A stretch of DNA of 64,000 bases, from positions 2,356,001-2,420,000 of the forward strand of contig NC_014376.1 in NCBI RefSeq assembly GCF_000144625.1, read 5' to 3'. Positions 28,919-38,635 of this stretch are shown here, in pieces (position 1 is the stretch's first letter; every line of letters starts with the position of its first letter). The notes under the pieces were generated by a model. The model worked only from the letters and a program-made list of their open reading frames with translations, had not been told where the DNA came from and searched no databases. Both the position numbers and the translations under genes were made by a program. This stretch comes from [Clostridium] saccharolyticum WM1. Lineage in GTDB: Bacteria > Bacillota > Clostridia > Lachnospirales > Lachnospiraceae.

Positions 28919-31339
28919 TTATGCCCGAAGTTCGATTCCCAGTGCTTGTAATCCGTTCAGGATCTTTTTCATCACAGTCAGTACTTCCTGCTCCTCTAAA
29001 GTATGGTCTCCTGAGCGGAAGGTGATGGAATAGGCAACAGACTTATATCCTGATAAAATCTGTGATCCTTCATAAATATCAAAAAGCTCATAGCTTTCCA
29101 ATATTTTACCTCCCCGCTGTTGGATGACAGCTTCAATCTGCCCAACCAAGATCTCTTTTGGAACCACCATACTGATATCTCTGGAAACAGCGGGATATTT
29201 TGCAATTCCGGTGTATTTCCGGTCAAAGCTTGTAAACGGAATCATAGACGGCATATCGATCACAGCCACATAGGAGCGGTCCCCGATCTTGTAGTTGTCA
29301 GCCACCTCGGGGTGGACTTCTCCTAAATATCCAATGGTCACCCCATCGTAAACAATATCTGCCTGTCTTCCGGGGTGAAGGAATGTTTTTCCGCTCTTCG
29401 GATCATAATGAGGCTTTTCGTGCATCCCCGTTTTATCAAAAAATTCTTCAATGACGCCCTTCATATCAAAGAAATCGCCGTCTCCGTAAAAGCCCAGGGT
29501 AAACTGCATTCTCTCATCGGGAAGCTCAGTCAATGGGAGAGCCTTTGGAAGATAAATATTGGCAAGCTCATAAAGGCGTACATTCTTATTCCGGCGGTTA
29601 TAGTTGGTGGATAAGGAATTTAACATCCCATGGAGAGGGGAGGTTCTCATAACGCTGAAATCTTCTCCCAAAGGATTTAAAATATTCACTGTCACACGAA
29701 GCGGGCTGTCCTTTGGAATAAGAAGGCGGTCAAATACCTTGGGACTTTCAAAGGAATAGGTCATTCCCTGGGAGAATCCGCAGAATTCCGCCACTTCTCT
29801 TGCCACTTCTTCCACTCTTAACTTATAGGACAGCTTTCCGGTAGTTGCTTCGCCTGTTGGCAAAGATACCGGGATCTTGTCATATCCGAAGAATCTGGCA
29901 GCTTCCTCCGCTAAATCGGCCATACAGTTTAAGTCCTGGCGGAAGGTAGGGATAAGAATCTCACCAGCAGCCTTGTCATAACCCAAATCCAGCCTTTTAA
30001 AGTAACCAACCATTGTATCCGGTTCGATCTCAGTTCCCAGAAGCCTGTTCATCTTATCCGGTTCAAAAGGAAGCCTTTTTCCTTCTCTCTTTGACTGATA
30101 TACATCGATCATACCGCCTACTACTTCTCCTGCTCCCAGCTCTTCGATCAGCTGGCAGGCGCGGTTGATGGCTTCCTCTGCATTGTTAGGATCAAGTCCT
30201 TTTTCGAATTTCCCGGAAGCATCCGTCCTTAATCCCACCTTTTTAGAGGAAAGGCGGATATTGGTGCCGTCAAAGCAGGCACTTTCAAACACCATGGTCT
30301 TCACCTGATCAGTGATCTTGGAGTTCTCTCCTCCCATGATGCCGGCAATTCCAACCGCCTTTTCCCCGTCATTGATCATGAGTATGGTGCCGTCCAGCTT
30401 TCTCTCCTGTCCGTCAAGAGTCTGGAAGGTATCCCCTTCTTTGGCGCATTTTACAATGATCTCATGGTTTGCAAGGAGTTCATAATCAAAGGCGTGCATG
30501 GGCTGGCCATACTCTTCCATTACATAATTGGTTATGTCAACGATATTGTTAATGGGCCGGATTCCGCATGCTGCCAGACGTCTCTGCATCCAGACCGGAG
30601 ATGGGGCAAGCCTAATATTTTTCACCATTCTTGCACAATAACGGGGGCATAGGCAGCTGTCCTCTACAGTCACCTTTAAATAGTCGTTGATATCCTCGCT
30701 GTTACCTGTAGCTGTCACCACCGGAGGGATAAAGGGCTTATGAAAGGTTGCAGCCGCTTCCCTGGCAATTCCTATGACACTATAGCAATCCACGCGGTTG
30801 GAGGTGATTTCATATTCAAATACGGAATCATGAAGACCCAGCACCTCAACGGCATCCGCGCCTGTTTTTGTATCTTCAGGCAGAATGTAAATTCCACTTT
30901 CCGGAGCATCGGGATACATTTCATTGGAAAAACCCAATTCCTCAATGGAGCACATCATGCCGCAGGACTCGATTCCTCTTAACTTTCCTTTTTTTATCTT
31001 GATTCCCTCTTCAGGAAGTGGGCCGCCGTCATGGCCTCCTGCCACTTTTCCTCCATCCAAAACCACAGGAACTTTATCTCCTGTCTTAACATTGGAAGCA
31101 CCTGTGACAATCTGTACTGTTTCCGTTCCAACGTCAACCTGGCAGATAATCAGCTTATCCGCATCCGGATGGCGCTCAATGGATAATATCTGTCCAACAA
31201 CGATTTTCTCTAAGTTTTTATCCAGGCATTCATAGCCTTCCACCTTTGTTCCGGTGAGCGTCATGGCATCCGTGTATTCCTGAGCTGATACGTCTAAATC
31301 CGGAACATATGCTTTAATCCATGATAATGGTGTATTCAT
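28919..31339 (-). CDS. pheT: Phenylalanine--tRNA ligase beta subunit
   Basis: PheT is the large subunit of the heterotetrameric PheRS, carrying tRNA-binding, editing and structural domains. The 806-residue product has an N-terminal EMAP-like tRNA-binding domain (residues about 40-150), a B3/B4 editing domain, two B5 domains, and the C-terminal anticodon-binding FDX-ACB domain (FDRKYTGIAKYPAVSRDISM to the end). The length is normal. It is 18 bases after pheS in one operon under the T-box, with a strong terminator after it. Confidence 0.97.
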   Translation of the reverse strand: MNTPLSWIKAYVPDLDVSAQEYTDAMTLTGTKVEGYECLDKNLEKIVVGQILSIERHPDADKLIICQVDVGTETVQIVTGASNVKTGDKVPVVLDGGKVAGGHDGGPLPEEGIKIKKGKLRGIESCGMMCSIEELGFSNEMYPDAPESGIYILPEDTKTGADAVEVLGLHDSVFEYEITSNRVDCYSVIGIAREAAATFHKPFIPPVVTATGNSEDINDYLKVTVEDSCLCPRYCARMVKNIRLAPSPVWMQRRLAACGIRPINNIVDITNYVMEEYGQPMHAFDYELLANHEIIVKCAKEGDTFQTLDGQERKLDGTILMINDGEKAVGIAGIMGGENSKITDQVKTMVFESACFDGTNIRLSSKKVGLRTDASGKFEKGLDPNNAEEAINRACQLIEELGAGEVVGGMIDVYQSKREGKRLPFEPDKMNRLLGTEIEPDTMVGYFKRLDLGYDKAAGEILIPTFRQDLNCMADLAEEAARFFGYDKIPVSLPTGEATTGKLSYKLRVEEVAREVAEFCGFSQGMTYSFESPKVFDRLLIPKDSPLRVTVNILNPLGEDFSVMRTSPLHGMLNSLSTNYNRRNKNVRLYELANIYLPKALPLTELPDERMQFTLGFYGDGDFFDMKGVIEEFFDKTGMHEKPHYDPKSGKTFLHPGRQADIVYDGVTIGYLGEVHPEVADNYKIGDRSYVAVIDMPSMIPFTSFDRKYTGIAKYPAVSRDISMVVPKEILVGQIEAVIQQRGGKILESYELFDIYEGSQILSGYKSVAYSITFRSGDHTLEEQEVLTVMKKILNGLQALGIELRA

Positions 31340-31357
31340 TGATCTATCTCCCTTTCC

Positions 31358-32377
31358 CTAGAACTGCTTTAAGAATCTGATGTCATTCTCATACAATAAT
31401 CTCATATCATCAATTTCATATTTTAACAGAGCAATACGCTCTAACCCAACGCCAAATGCAAAGCCGGAATATTCATCCGGGTCGATTCCGCTCATTGTTA
31501 GTACGTTTGGATGAACCATTCCGCATCCAAGAATCTCAATCCAGCCGGAGCCTTTGCAGAAGCGGCAGCCTTTTCCGCCGCATTTAAAGCAGGTAACATC
31601 CATTTCTGCGCTTGGTTCTGTAAATGGGAAATGGTGAGGACGAAATTTTACCTTTGTCTCCAGGCCAAATAGCTCTCTTGCAAACTCCGCCAGGGTTCCC
31701 TTTAAGTCTGCAAATGTAATGTTTTTATCAATGACAAGGCCTTCGATCTGGTGGAAGGAAGGAGAATGAGTGGCATCCACCTCGTCAGACCGGAATACCC
31801 GGCCAGGAGCCAGCATGCGGATGGGCAGCTTCCCCTTTTCCATAGTACGTACCTGTACCGGAGATGTCTGGCTTCTCAATACAATGTTGTCACTGATATA
31901 AAAGGTATCCTGTTCATCTCTTGCCGGATGGTTCTTTGGTATATTTAATTTTTCAAAATTATAGGAATCATATTCTACCTCAGGCCCCTCAATAACCTCA
32001 TATCCCATGCCAACAAAGATTCTTTCAACCTCTTTCAGGGCAATGGTGTTGGGATGGGTATGGCCTACCTTGTTCCGCTTGGCAGGAAGTGTTACATCAA
32101 TCACTTCTTTTTTCAGCTGTTCTTCCCTGGCTTTCTTTTGAAGGATTGACATGGCTTCCTCTAATTTCCCTTCGATCATGGTCCTGGCGTCATTGACCAT
32201 CTGCCCTACCTTTGGCCTGTCTTCCGGGGCAACATCCTTCATGCTTTTTAATACGCTGGTCAGTTCGCCCTTTTTCCCAAGATAAGCGACCCTGATGTCA
32301 TTGAGTTTTTCCAGCGCATCCGAAGCTTCGATCTGCCTCAATGCTTCCTGTTTGATTTTTTCTAATTGATCTTTCAT
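31358..32377 (-). CDS. pheS: Phenylalanine--tRNA ligase alpha subunit
   Basis: PheS is the catalytic subunit of PheRS. The 339-residue protein has an N-terminal coiled coil that binds tRNA-Phe and a class II catalytic core with [14 protein letters not shown] (motif 1 area), [35 protein letters not shown] (motif 2), [17 protein letters not shown], and [16 protein letters not shown] (motif 3). [20 protein letters not shown] segment gives four Cys, present in many bacterial PheS. A Phe T-box leader precedes it. Confidence 0.97.
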   Translation of the reverse strand: MKDQLEKIKQEALRQIEASDALEKLNDIRVAYLGKKGELTSVLKSMKDVAPEDRPKVGQMVNDARTMIEGKLEEAMSILQKKAREEQLKKEVIDVTLPAKRNKVGHTHPNTIALKEVERIFVGMGYEVIEGPEVEYDSYNFEKLNIPKNHPARDEQDTFYISDNIVLRSQTSPVQVRTMEKGKLPIRMLAPGRVFRSDEVDATHSPSFHQIEGLVIDKNITFADLKGTLAEFARELFGLETKVKFRPHHFPFTEPSAEMDVTCFKCGGKGCRFCKGSGWIEILGCGMVHPNVLTMSGIDPDEYSGFAFGVGLERIALLKYEIDDMRLLYENDIRFLKQF

Positions 32378-32426
32378 CCTGCTCTCCTTCTTTCATGATC
32401 AAATTTTTCTGCCCGCAAATGACATA

Positions 32427-32717
32427 ATGCATTAAAAAAGCTCCATCCCATAAAGGGACGAAGCTATATTCGCGGTACCACCCTAATTCCTGTGTATGAC
32501 ACAGGCACTCGGTATACGTAACGTGTAAAGACGTCATGACTTACCCGCCAGACCGGCATCAAAACTGTCTCCTGGTTTCAATCATGCTGCTTCGGTGGGA
32601 AATTCAATCTCTTATCTGAACTTAAAAGGGCTTGCAGCCGATGGCCCCTTCTCTCTGGAAGAAAATAAAGATTTACTGACACCTTCATTGCATTTGATAT
32701 TTTTAATTGTTACATTA
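32427..32717 (-). ncRNA. T-box leader of pheS-pheT
   Basis: The minus strand carries the T-box signature AGGGTGGTACCGCG at 32471-32484, followed by a terminator hairpin at 32439-32465 (AGCTTCGTCCC paired with GGGATGGAGCT) and TTTTTT. The upstream half forms the stem I region; a TTC triplet in AAGTTCAGA is a good Phe specifier candidate. Uncharged tRNA-Phe is expected to stabilise the antiterminator and turn on pheST. The leader starts from the promoter at 32724-32752. Confidence 0.95.
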
Positions 32718-32723
32718 GGTTCC

Positions 32724-32752
32724 ATTGTAATAACGGTTGTTCAAAATGTCAA
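32724..32752 (-). promoter_or_regulatory. pheST promoter
   Basis: The minus strand shows a perfect TTGACA, a 17-base spacer and TACAAT, just after the stop of the zinc-ribbon gene. Confidence 0.78.
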
Positions 32753-32768
32753 GGATTATTTTTAAGGA

Positions 32769-33062
32769 TTATCTTAAAAGGAAGTAAGCAACTGCAATAA
32801 CAGCAGCAATTACTGCAACACTGATCGCTGCGGAAATCAAAGGGTTCCTGTCATCGGAAACCTTTACTGTATCAAAGTCATCGTCATCATAACGTCTTTT
32901 GTTTCCCAACGGCTTTTTAGGATCGTCTTCCGGCTTGCGCAGTTGTTTCTCTATTTTCATGCGAAGCAGCACTTCTTCATTGGCTATGTAATTGCAATAA
33001 GGGCAGTAAATATTGCTGTTATCATCAGGAATCTGATTCCCGCAGTGCGGACACACTTTCAT
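32769..33062 (-). CDS. Zinc-ribbon membrane protein of unknown function
   Basis: The small protein (97 residues from MKVCPH) begins with a zinc ribbon of two CxxC pairs (CPHCGNQ and CPYCNY), continues with a charged linker containing a DDDDFD stretch, and ends with one membrane segment. The start is uncertain: the frame opens 17 codons earlier, and a hairpin (GGAACTGT paired with ACAGTTCC) separates a GGAGAGGGGG site from this ATG. Such zinc-ribbon/one-helix proteins are common in Firmicutes, often without known function. It precedes the pheST promoter. Confidence 0.7.
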   Translation of the reverse strand: MKVCPHCGNQIPDDNSNIYCPYCNYIANEEVLLRMKIEKQLRKPEDDPKKPLGNKRRYDDDDFDTVKVSDDRNPLISAAISVAVIAAVIAVAYFLLR

Positions 33063-33203
33063 GATCTGCCAGGAACTGTGGGCAAAAACAGTTCCGTTCC
33101 CCCTCTCCACCATTTAATATGAATCATTATATCATATTTTCACTATTTTTTCAATCGCATCCCAGCAGTTGGCTTAGAGAAAGGGGGTTGTCTTCCTGTT
33201 TTT

Positions 33204-33443
33204 TCAAATGGCATCCTTATAAGATTCTTCCAAGATGCGTTTAAACTCAAGGAGTATTTCATATGTTTCCGCCCTTTTTTCCAGGTGCTCAATAAAAATA
33301 TCAATATACGCCTTATCTTCAGCCCTTTTGATTTTCTCGGTCTGAACCTTTTCTTTTTCTTTTTGATAAAAATTAACCAATAAAATCAGGAGTGCACTCT
33401 CAACAAACAATGCACCCACCAATATAATATCTAAAAAACTCAT
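33204..33443 (-). CDS. Small membrane protein with coiled coil
   Basis: This 79-residue protein has one N-terminal membrane segment (about residues 4-22) followed by a charged helical region rich in Lys and Glu. The start at MSFLDI has GGGGG upstream; the frame opens 10 codons earlier. No family is recognised. It is separated by 90 bases from the zinc-ribbon gene on the same strand, so the two may be linked. Confidence 0.55.
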   Translation of the reverse strand: MSFLDIILVGALFVESALLILLVNFYQKEKEKVQTEKIKRAEDKAYIDIFIEHLEKRAETYEILLEFKRILEESYKDAI

Positions 33444-34099
33444 TTTTTCCCCCTGTTCTTTAAAACATAACATACAACCAATTTTTCACTGCTTGTTACT
33501 AAATCTGTATGCTAATACCTCACCCGTATTCCCTCCCCTGATCCGTATACTGCAAAGGAATTTTTACGGGCCTGAAAGAGGCTGTTTCCCTGACAATTAT
33601 CGTAAGCTCTGTCATGTTCCTGCCGCCTTTAAAAAGTTCATTTATATTGAATATCGAACTATATGAGGAATTTCATAATAAGATTAGTTAAATGTTAAGA
33701 TTATGAAAGAAAATGCAACCATCTTCCAGATAGAGTTCCAAAACCATGAGATTCTCTATCGCATTGTACTTGGCCTGTGTCTCTGTATACTGATAAAGAA
33801 TGATTGTTGGCCGGACATCCTCACCGGATCTGCATTTGCCAATGTTTTTCTCCTTTGTCATGATAATTTATTATACCAAATCAGGAGTGGTAATGGAAGT
33901 AAAAGTTGCTTGGGAGTCCGGTAAAACCAAGGACTTTACAGAGACTGCTGCACCTGTGACAGAAAAATGGACGAGGCCATATTTAACGTTTTTTTCCTCT
34001 GCCTTTCGAAATTTTATTCTTCTACAGTCAGTAAAACACCTGCGCTAATTTCTATAAACGGCTCCATGCTCTCCGGATCGTATCTCATGAAAACAACAA
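33444..34099. other. Gene-poor region with short open frames
   Basis: About 650 bases hold no convincing gene. On the minus strand three short frames can be seen: a 45-codon frame from a TTG at 34151 to 34014 (begins KKVLTAPKTYERYVF, no ribosome binding site); a frame starting near 33860 behind an extended -10 promoter (TGGTATAAT) and an AAGGAG site; and a 31-codon frame starting with MTELTIIVRE near 33620. Their peptides match nothing I recognise. They may be remnants of decayed genes or small proteins. Confidence 0.4.
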
Positions 34100-34132
34100 C
34101 GCCGAAAACATATCTTTCATATGTTTTCGGCG
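34100..34132 (-). terminator. Terminator of the ABC exporter operon
   Basis: A 14-base-pair stem, CGCCGAAAACATAT with its perfect complement around a 5-base loop, is followed on the minus strand by TTGTTGTTTTC. It lies 25 bases after the ABC stop codon. Confidence 0.8.
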
Positions 34133-34156
34133 CTGTCAGCACTTTTTTCAACTGAA

Positions 34157-35902
34157 TTACACAGCAAACTGGCTGTTATAAAGCTGTGCATAAAATCCAT
34201 TTTGGAAAATCAGGCTTTCATGAGTTCCCTGTTCGATGATATGGCCATCTCGCATGACCAATATCACATCCGCTTCTCTGATGGTAGAAAGCCGGTGTGC
34301 TACAATAAAGCTGGTCCGGCCCTCCATCATTTTGCTAAAAGCCTTTTGTATCTTTATTTCTGTTCTGGTATCAATGGATGAGGTGGCCTCGTCAAGGATC
34401 AGCATAGGAGGAAGACACAGCATAACTCTGGCTATGCATAAAAGCTGCTTCTGGCCCTGGGATAAATTCCCCCCGTCTTCTGATATAACGGTGTCATATC
34501 CCTGGGGCATCCGTCTGATAAAACCGTGGGCATGGGCTTCCTTTGCAGCCAGTATGATCTCCTCCTCCGAAGCTTCCGGATTTCCATAGGCGATGTTTTC
34601 TCGAATGGTACCGGATTTCAACCACGTTTCCTGAAGCACCATGCCATAATTGGTTCTTAAGCTCTGCCTTGTCATATGCCGTACATCGGTTCCATCTACC
34701 TGGATCGAGCCGCATGTTACGTCATAAAAGCGCATAAGCAGATTGATCACTGTGCTTTTTCCGCATCCGGTAGGGCCTACGATGGCGATCCTCTGGCCAG
34801 GCAATACCTTTAAATTCATATCTTCGATTAAGGGTACCTCCGGGTTATAGGAAAAGTATACATGCTCCAGTGATACTTCTCCCCTTGCATTGTTGAGAAC
34901 TGCAGCGTCAGGGTCCTCCGGAACCTGAGGTTTTGCGTCAATCAATTCAAACACCCGCGCCGCAGAGGCAAGGGCATTTTGAAGTTCAGTGACCACTCCT
35001 GATATTTCATTAAATGGTTTTGTGTATTGATTGGCATAGCTTAAAAAACTGGCAAGCTGGCCAACGGATAAAAGTCCGTTAATTGAGGCAATGGCTCCCG
35101 CAATTCCAACGCTGGCATAAACAAGACTGTTAACAAAACGTGTCGCCGGATTAGTAATGGATGAGAAGAATGTGGCTTTGAGGCTCCATATCCGCAATTC
35201 CTCATTGATATTCTCAAACTGTTCCTGGGCATCGGCCTCATGGCGGAAGGCCTTTACTACCTTCTGGTTCCCCAGCATCTCTTCCACAAGAGAAGTCAGC
35301 TCCCCTCTGGTCTGGGACTGCATCTTAAACATCCGGTAGGTTCTCCTGGCTATAAAACCGGCTGCAAACAGAGAGACAGGAGTTACCAGCACCACGACAA
35401 TGGTTATGGCCGGATTCATGGAAAACATGAAAACCAGGGTTCCGAGAATTGTGAGAACCCCGGTAAAAAGCTGAGTAAAACCCATTAACAGCCCGTCGGA
35501 AAACTGATCAATATCTGCAATGATCCTGTTTATCATATCTCCGTGAGAATGAGAGTCAATATATTTTAGAGGCAGTATTTCCAGCTTATTAAATGCCTGG
35601 GTCCTGATATCCTTTACCACACGGTAAGTCACCCAATGATTGATATGGCTCATAAGCCACTGGGAGGCAGCAGTTATGGCAGTGATGATCCCGATTTGTT
35701 TTAAGATCTTCCACATGCGGGGAAAATCAACGGCTCCTGCTCCTGCGATGCAGTCAATGGCACGGCCGGTGAGGATGGGAACATATAAAGTCAGGATGAC
35801 AGTAACAAAGGCGCAGGCCAGAGATGCTGCAACTCCCCATTGGTACCGGCTGATACAGCCCAGGATCCGTTTCATGGTGGATCTGTATTTTTTCATATCC
35901 AT
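34157..35902 (-). CDS. ABC transporter, ATP-binding/permease (canonical NBD half)
   Basis: This 581-residue half-transporter has six membrane segments (residues about 20-310) and a C-terminal ATPase. The ATPase has a canonical Walker A (GPTGCGKST), ABC signature (NLSQGQKQ) and Walker B with the catalytic Glu (LILDEATSS). The start is at MDMKKY, with GAGGAGG upstream and a 1-base gap to the previous gene; earlier in-frame Mets lie inside the partner gene. It is of the YheH/BmrA/MsbA-type exporter family. With the partner it should form a heterodimer exporting a lipid, drug or peptide. Confidence 0.9.
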   Translation of the reverse strand: MDMKKYRSTMKRILGCISRYQWGVAASLACAFVTVILTLYVPILTGRAIDCIAGAGAVDFPRMWKILKQIGIITAITAASQWLMSHINHWVTYRVVKDIRTQAFNKLEILPLKYIDSHSHGDMINRIIADIDQFSDGLLMGFTQLFTGVLTILGTLVFMFSMNPAITIVVVLVTPVSLFAAGFIARRTYRMFKMQSQTRGELTSLVEEMLGNQKVVKAFRHEADAQEQFENINEELRIWSLKATFFSSITNPATRFVNSLVYASVGIAGAIASINGLLSVGQLASFLSYANQYTKPFNEISGVVTELQNALASAARVFELIDAKPQVPEDPDAAVLNNARGEVSLEHVYFSYNPEVPLIEDMNLKVLPGQRIAIVGPTGCGKSTVINLLMRFYDVTCGSIQVDGTDVRHMTRQSLRTNYGMVLQETWLKSGTIRENIAYGNPEASEEEIILAAKEAHAHGFIRRMPQGYDTVISEDGGNLSQGQKQLLCIARVMLCLPPMLILDEATSSIDTRTEIKIQKAFSKMMEGRTSFIVAHRLSTIREADVILVMRDGHIIEQGTHESLIFQNGFYAQLYNSQFAV

Positions 35903-35903
35903 G

Positions 35904-37634
35904 TTATTGTACCTCCTCTTCTGCCAACTGGGATAAACAGATTTCCCGGTAAACCTCACAGGAAGCCAAAAGCTCCTTATGATTTCCCCAGCCTGCCATT
36001 TGTCCGTCATCTAAAACCAGGATTTTGTCTGCATTTTTTATGGTGGCAGCTCTCTGGGATACAAGGAATACGGTCATGTCTCTGGTGTTTTGTTTGATTG
36101 CTTTTCTCAGCTTTGCATCGGTAGCAAAATCCAGTGCAGAAGCACTGTCATCCATAATAAGAATCTGAGGATCTTTGACCAGAGCTCTTGCAATGGCAAG
36201 TCTCTGCTTCTGACCGCCGGAAAGATTTTTTCCCCCTGCCTGAATCATCAGCTCCAGTCCCTGTCCCTTTTCCTCTACGAAATCTTTTGCCTGGGCAATG
36301 GCAAGAGCCTGGTAAATTTCATCGTCCGTTGCGTTCTTTTTCCCCCATTTCATATTATCCCGAAGGGTTCCCTTAAAAAGCACTGCCTTTTGCGGAACAA
36401 TACCTACCAGCTCCCTGAGCTGGCCAAGAGAATATTGTTTTACATCAACTCCGCACACCTTTACTGAGCCTTCTGTAACATCATAAAACCTGGGGATGAG
36501 ATTTACCAGGGTAGTCTTACCTGAGCCAGTCCCGCCGATAATCCCGATGGTTTCTCCTCTCTTGACCTGAATGGATATGCCGTTTAAGGCTGTCTCTTTT
36601 GCCCCGCAATAGGCAAAGGACATATGATCAAATTCAACTTCTGCGGCTCCCTGCTCTCCTTCCACAACCCTGTGAACGGTTTCCACAATTCCTGGTTCTT
36701 GTTCAAACACAGCACTGATCCGGCTGCCGCAGGCCAGGGATTTGGAAATTGTTATGATCAGGTTCGCCAGTTTTACAAGCTCCACTAAAATCTGGGACAT
36801 GTAATTTACCAGAGCGATCACTTCCCCCTGGGTAATAATCCCCTTCTGGACCTGTCCGGCACCGGTGTTTATTAGAACAATGATCCCTAAGTTGATCATC
36901 ACATAGGTAAGAGGGTTCATTAAGGCTGAAATCTTTCCTACAAATACCTGAAAACGCACCAAAAGGCTGTTTTCCCCATCAAACCGGCGGACCTCATCAT
37001 TTTGACGGGCAAAGGCACGGATGACCCGGACTCCTTCAAGATTCTCCCGGACAGTGAGAAGCACCTGGTCCAACTGCTTCTGCACCTTTTTATACAACGG
37101 GATGCTTAACAGCATAATGCCAAATATCACAAAGGAAAGAAGCGGTATGAGGACTACAAAAATAAAAGCTGCCCTGACATCAATGGTAAATGACATGATC
37201 ATTGCTCCGCACACCACAAACGGAGAACGAAGGAACAAACGCAGGAATAAGTTTACTCCTGACTGAACCTGATTGGCATCGCTGGTGATCCTGGTGATTA
37301 AGGTCGCGGTTCCAATGGAATCAATCTCCTGGTAGGAGAGTCTGTTTATATGGGCAAACAGATCATTCCGCAGGGCGGTACCGAAACCAGCCGCTGCTTT
37401 AGCCGCAAAATACTGGGCTGTTATGGAACAAGCAAGGCCTGTTATGCCCAGCAGTACCAGCAGTCCCCCCATTTTTAATACATAAGGCATATCCTGGGAT
37501 TTGATTCCCACATCAATGACCTTAGCCATTACAAGAGGGACCAATAATTCAAAGCAGGCCTCAAGGAGTTTAAATAACGGCCCTAAGACGCTTTCTCTCT
37601 TATAGTCTTTTAAATATTTCAGGAGCTTTTTCAT
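35904..37634 (-). CDS. ABC transporter, ATP-binding/permease (degenerate NBD half)
   Basis: This 576-residue half-transporter has an exporter membrane domain and a C-terminal ATPase with GGTGSGKTT (Walker A) and NLSGGQKQ (signature), but Walker B reads ILIMDDSAS, with Asp in place of the catalytic Glu. That change is typical of one subunit in heterodimeric exporters such as TM287/288 and BmrCD, where one ATP site is inactive. The stop overlaps the ribosome binding site of the partner gene. A LysR gene diverges at 37748 and may regulate the pair. The substrate is unknown. Confidence 0.9.
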   Translation of the reverse strand: MKKLLKYLKDYKRESVLGPLFKLLEACFELLVPLVMAKVIDVGIKSQDMPYVLKMGGLLVLLGITGLACSITAQYFAAKAAAGFGTALRNDLFAHINRLSYQEIDSIGTATLITRITSDANQVQSGVNLFLRLFLRSPFVVCGAMIMSFTIDVRAAFIFVVLIPLLSFVIFGIMLLSIPLYKKVQKQLDQVLLTVRENLEGVRVIRAFARQNDEVRRFDGENSLLVRFQVFVGKISALMNPLTYVMINLGIIVLINTGAGQVQKGIITQGEVIALVNYMSQILVELVKLANLIITISKSLACGSRISAVFEQEPGIVETVHRVVEGEQGAAEVEFDHMSFAYCGAKETALNGISIQVKRGETIGIIGGTGSGKTTLVNLIPRFYDVTEGSVKVCGVDVKQYSLGQLRELVGIVPQKAVLFKGTLRDNMKWGKKNATDDEIYQALAIAQAKDFVEEKGQGLELMIQAGGKNLSGGQKQRLAIARALVKDPQILIMDDSASALDFATDAKLRKAIKQNTRDMTVFLVSQRAATIKNADKILVLDDGQMAGWGNHKELLASCEVYREICLSQLAEEEVQ

Positions 37635-37683
37635 CCCAATTCCTCCGCAGTTAAAAAAATTAATTCTTTTTTGATATAGTGTA

Positions 37684-37711
37684 TTGTAACATTATATCAT
37701 TTTGGTATAAT
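37684..37711 (+). promoter_or_regulatory. Promoter of the LysR gene (37748)
   Basis: The plus strand reads TTGTAA, a 16-base spacer and TATAAT with a TGG just before it. Confidence 0.55.
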
Positions 37712-37747
37712 AATACAATATAGAAATACGAAAAAGAGGATATCCTG

Positions 37748-38635
37748 ATGAATCCAATTAATTCAAAACAGTTATATTATTTTGCCGCAATTGCTGAAGC
37801 AGGCAGTTTTACAGCTGCAGCAAAAAAACTTGGCTTATCCCAGCCGCCCTTAAGCAAGCAGATCCTTTTGCTGGAAGAAGAACTTGGAGTAAAACTTTTT
37901 GAACGCGGCTCCAGAAAAACAGAACTGACGGAAGCTGGTTCTTTCCTCTATTCCCGGGCCAGGGATATCCTGGCCATGATGGATTCCATTGGGGAAGAGC
38001 TGCAGCATTTTCCAACTGCCTCCAAAGGAATTCTAAAACTGGGAACCATCTCTTCTTCCGGAGCACTGCTCCATGATTTCTTAAAAATATATTGCCGCTC
38101 CCATCCAAAGGTACGGTTTGAGATTACAGAGGGAAACACCTACCAGCTTCTGGAAAAGATGAAAAACGGGATCGTAGAATGTGCCATTCTACGGACCCCG
38201 TTTAATGGGGAAGGATTTGAATGTGTGTATGGTAAAAAGGAGCCGCTGATTGCGGTTGGAAACCCCTCCTTTTTTTCTGGCATCCCCTTGAATAAAATCA
38301 GGCTGACAGACCTTGCTGGCAAGCCCTTGATCTATTACCGCCGTTTTGATTCCATCATCTCCCTTGCCTTTCAAAACTGCGGGATAGAACCTGATATCTT
38401 TTGCCGAAATGATGATGCCAGAACCTGCCTCCAATGGGCGGATACTGGCCTTGGCATCGCTCTTGTACCGGAATCTATCAGCAAAATTACTGAGCATACC
38501 AATCTTGTTTGCCGGGAAATCGACTCAGATGATACGGTAACCAGAATGGCTGCTGTATATAAGAAAAACGGCTATGTTTCTAACATAGCCAGAGAATTTG
38601 TTTCCTTTTTTGGAGAAATGATGTCCCTTTCCTAA
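37748..38635 (+). CDS. LysR family transcriptional regulator
   Basis: The 295-residue protein has the N-terminal LysR helix-turn-helix (YFAAIAEAGSFTAAAKKLGLSQPPLSKQI) and an effector-binding domain (GILKLGTISSSGALLHDFL, then TGLGIALVPESISK). It is divergent from the ABC exporter pair across 113 bases and may control it. GAGGA precedes the start. Its TAA overlaps the TAG of the convergent radical SAM gene, so there is no space for a terminator between them. Confidence 0.88.
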   Translation: MNPINSKQLYYFAAIAEAGSFTAAAKKLGLSQPPLSKQILLLEEELGVKLFERGSRKTELTEAGSFLYSRARDILAMMDSIGEELQHFPTASKGILKLGTISSSGALLHDFLKIYCRSHPKVRFEITEGNTYQLLEKMKNGIVECAILRTPFNGEGFECVYGKKEPLIAVGNPSFFSGIPLNKIRLTDLAGKPLIYYRRFDSIISLAFQNCGIEPDIFCRNDDARTCLQWADTGLGIALVPESISKITEHTNLVCREIDSDDTVTRMAAVYKKNGYVSNIAREFVSFFGEMMSLS

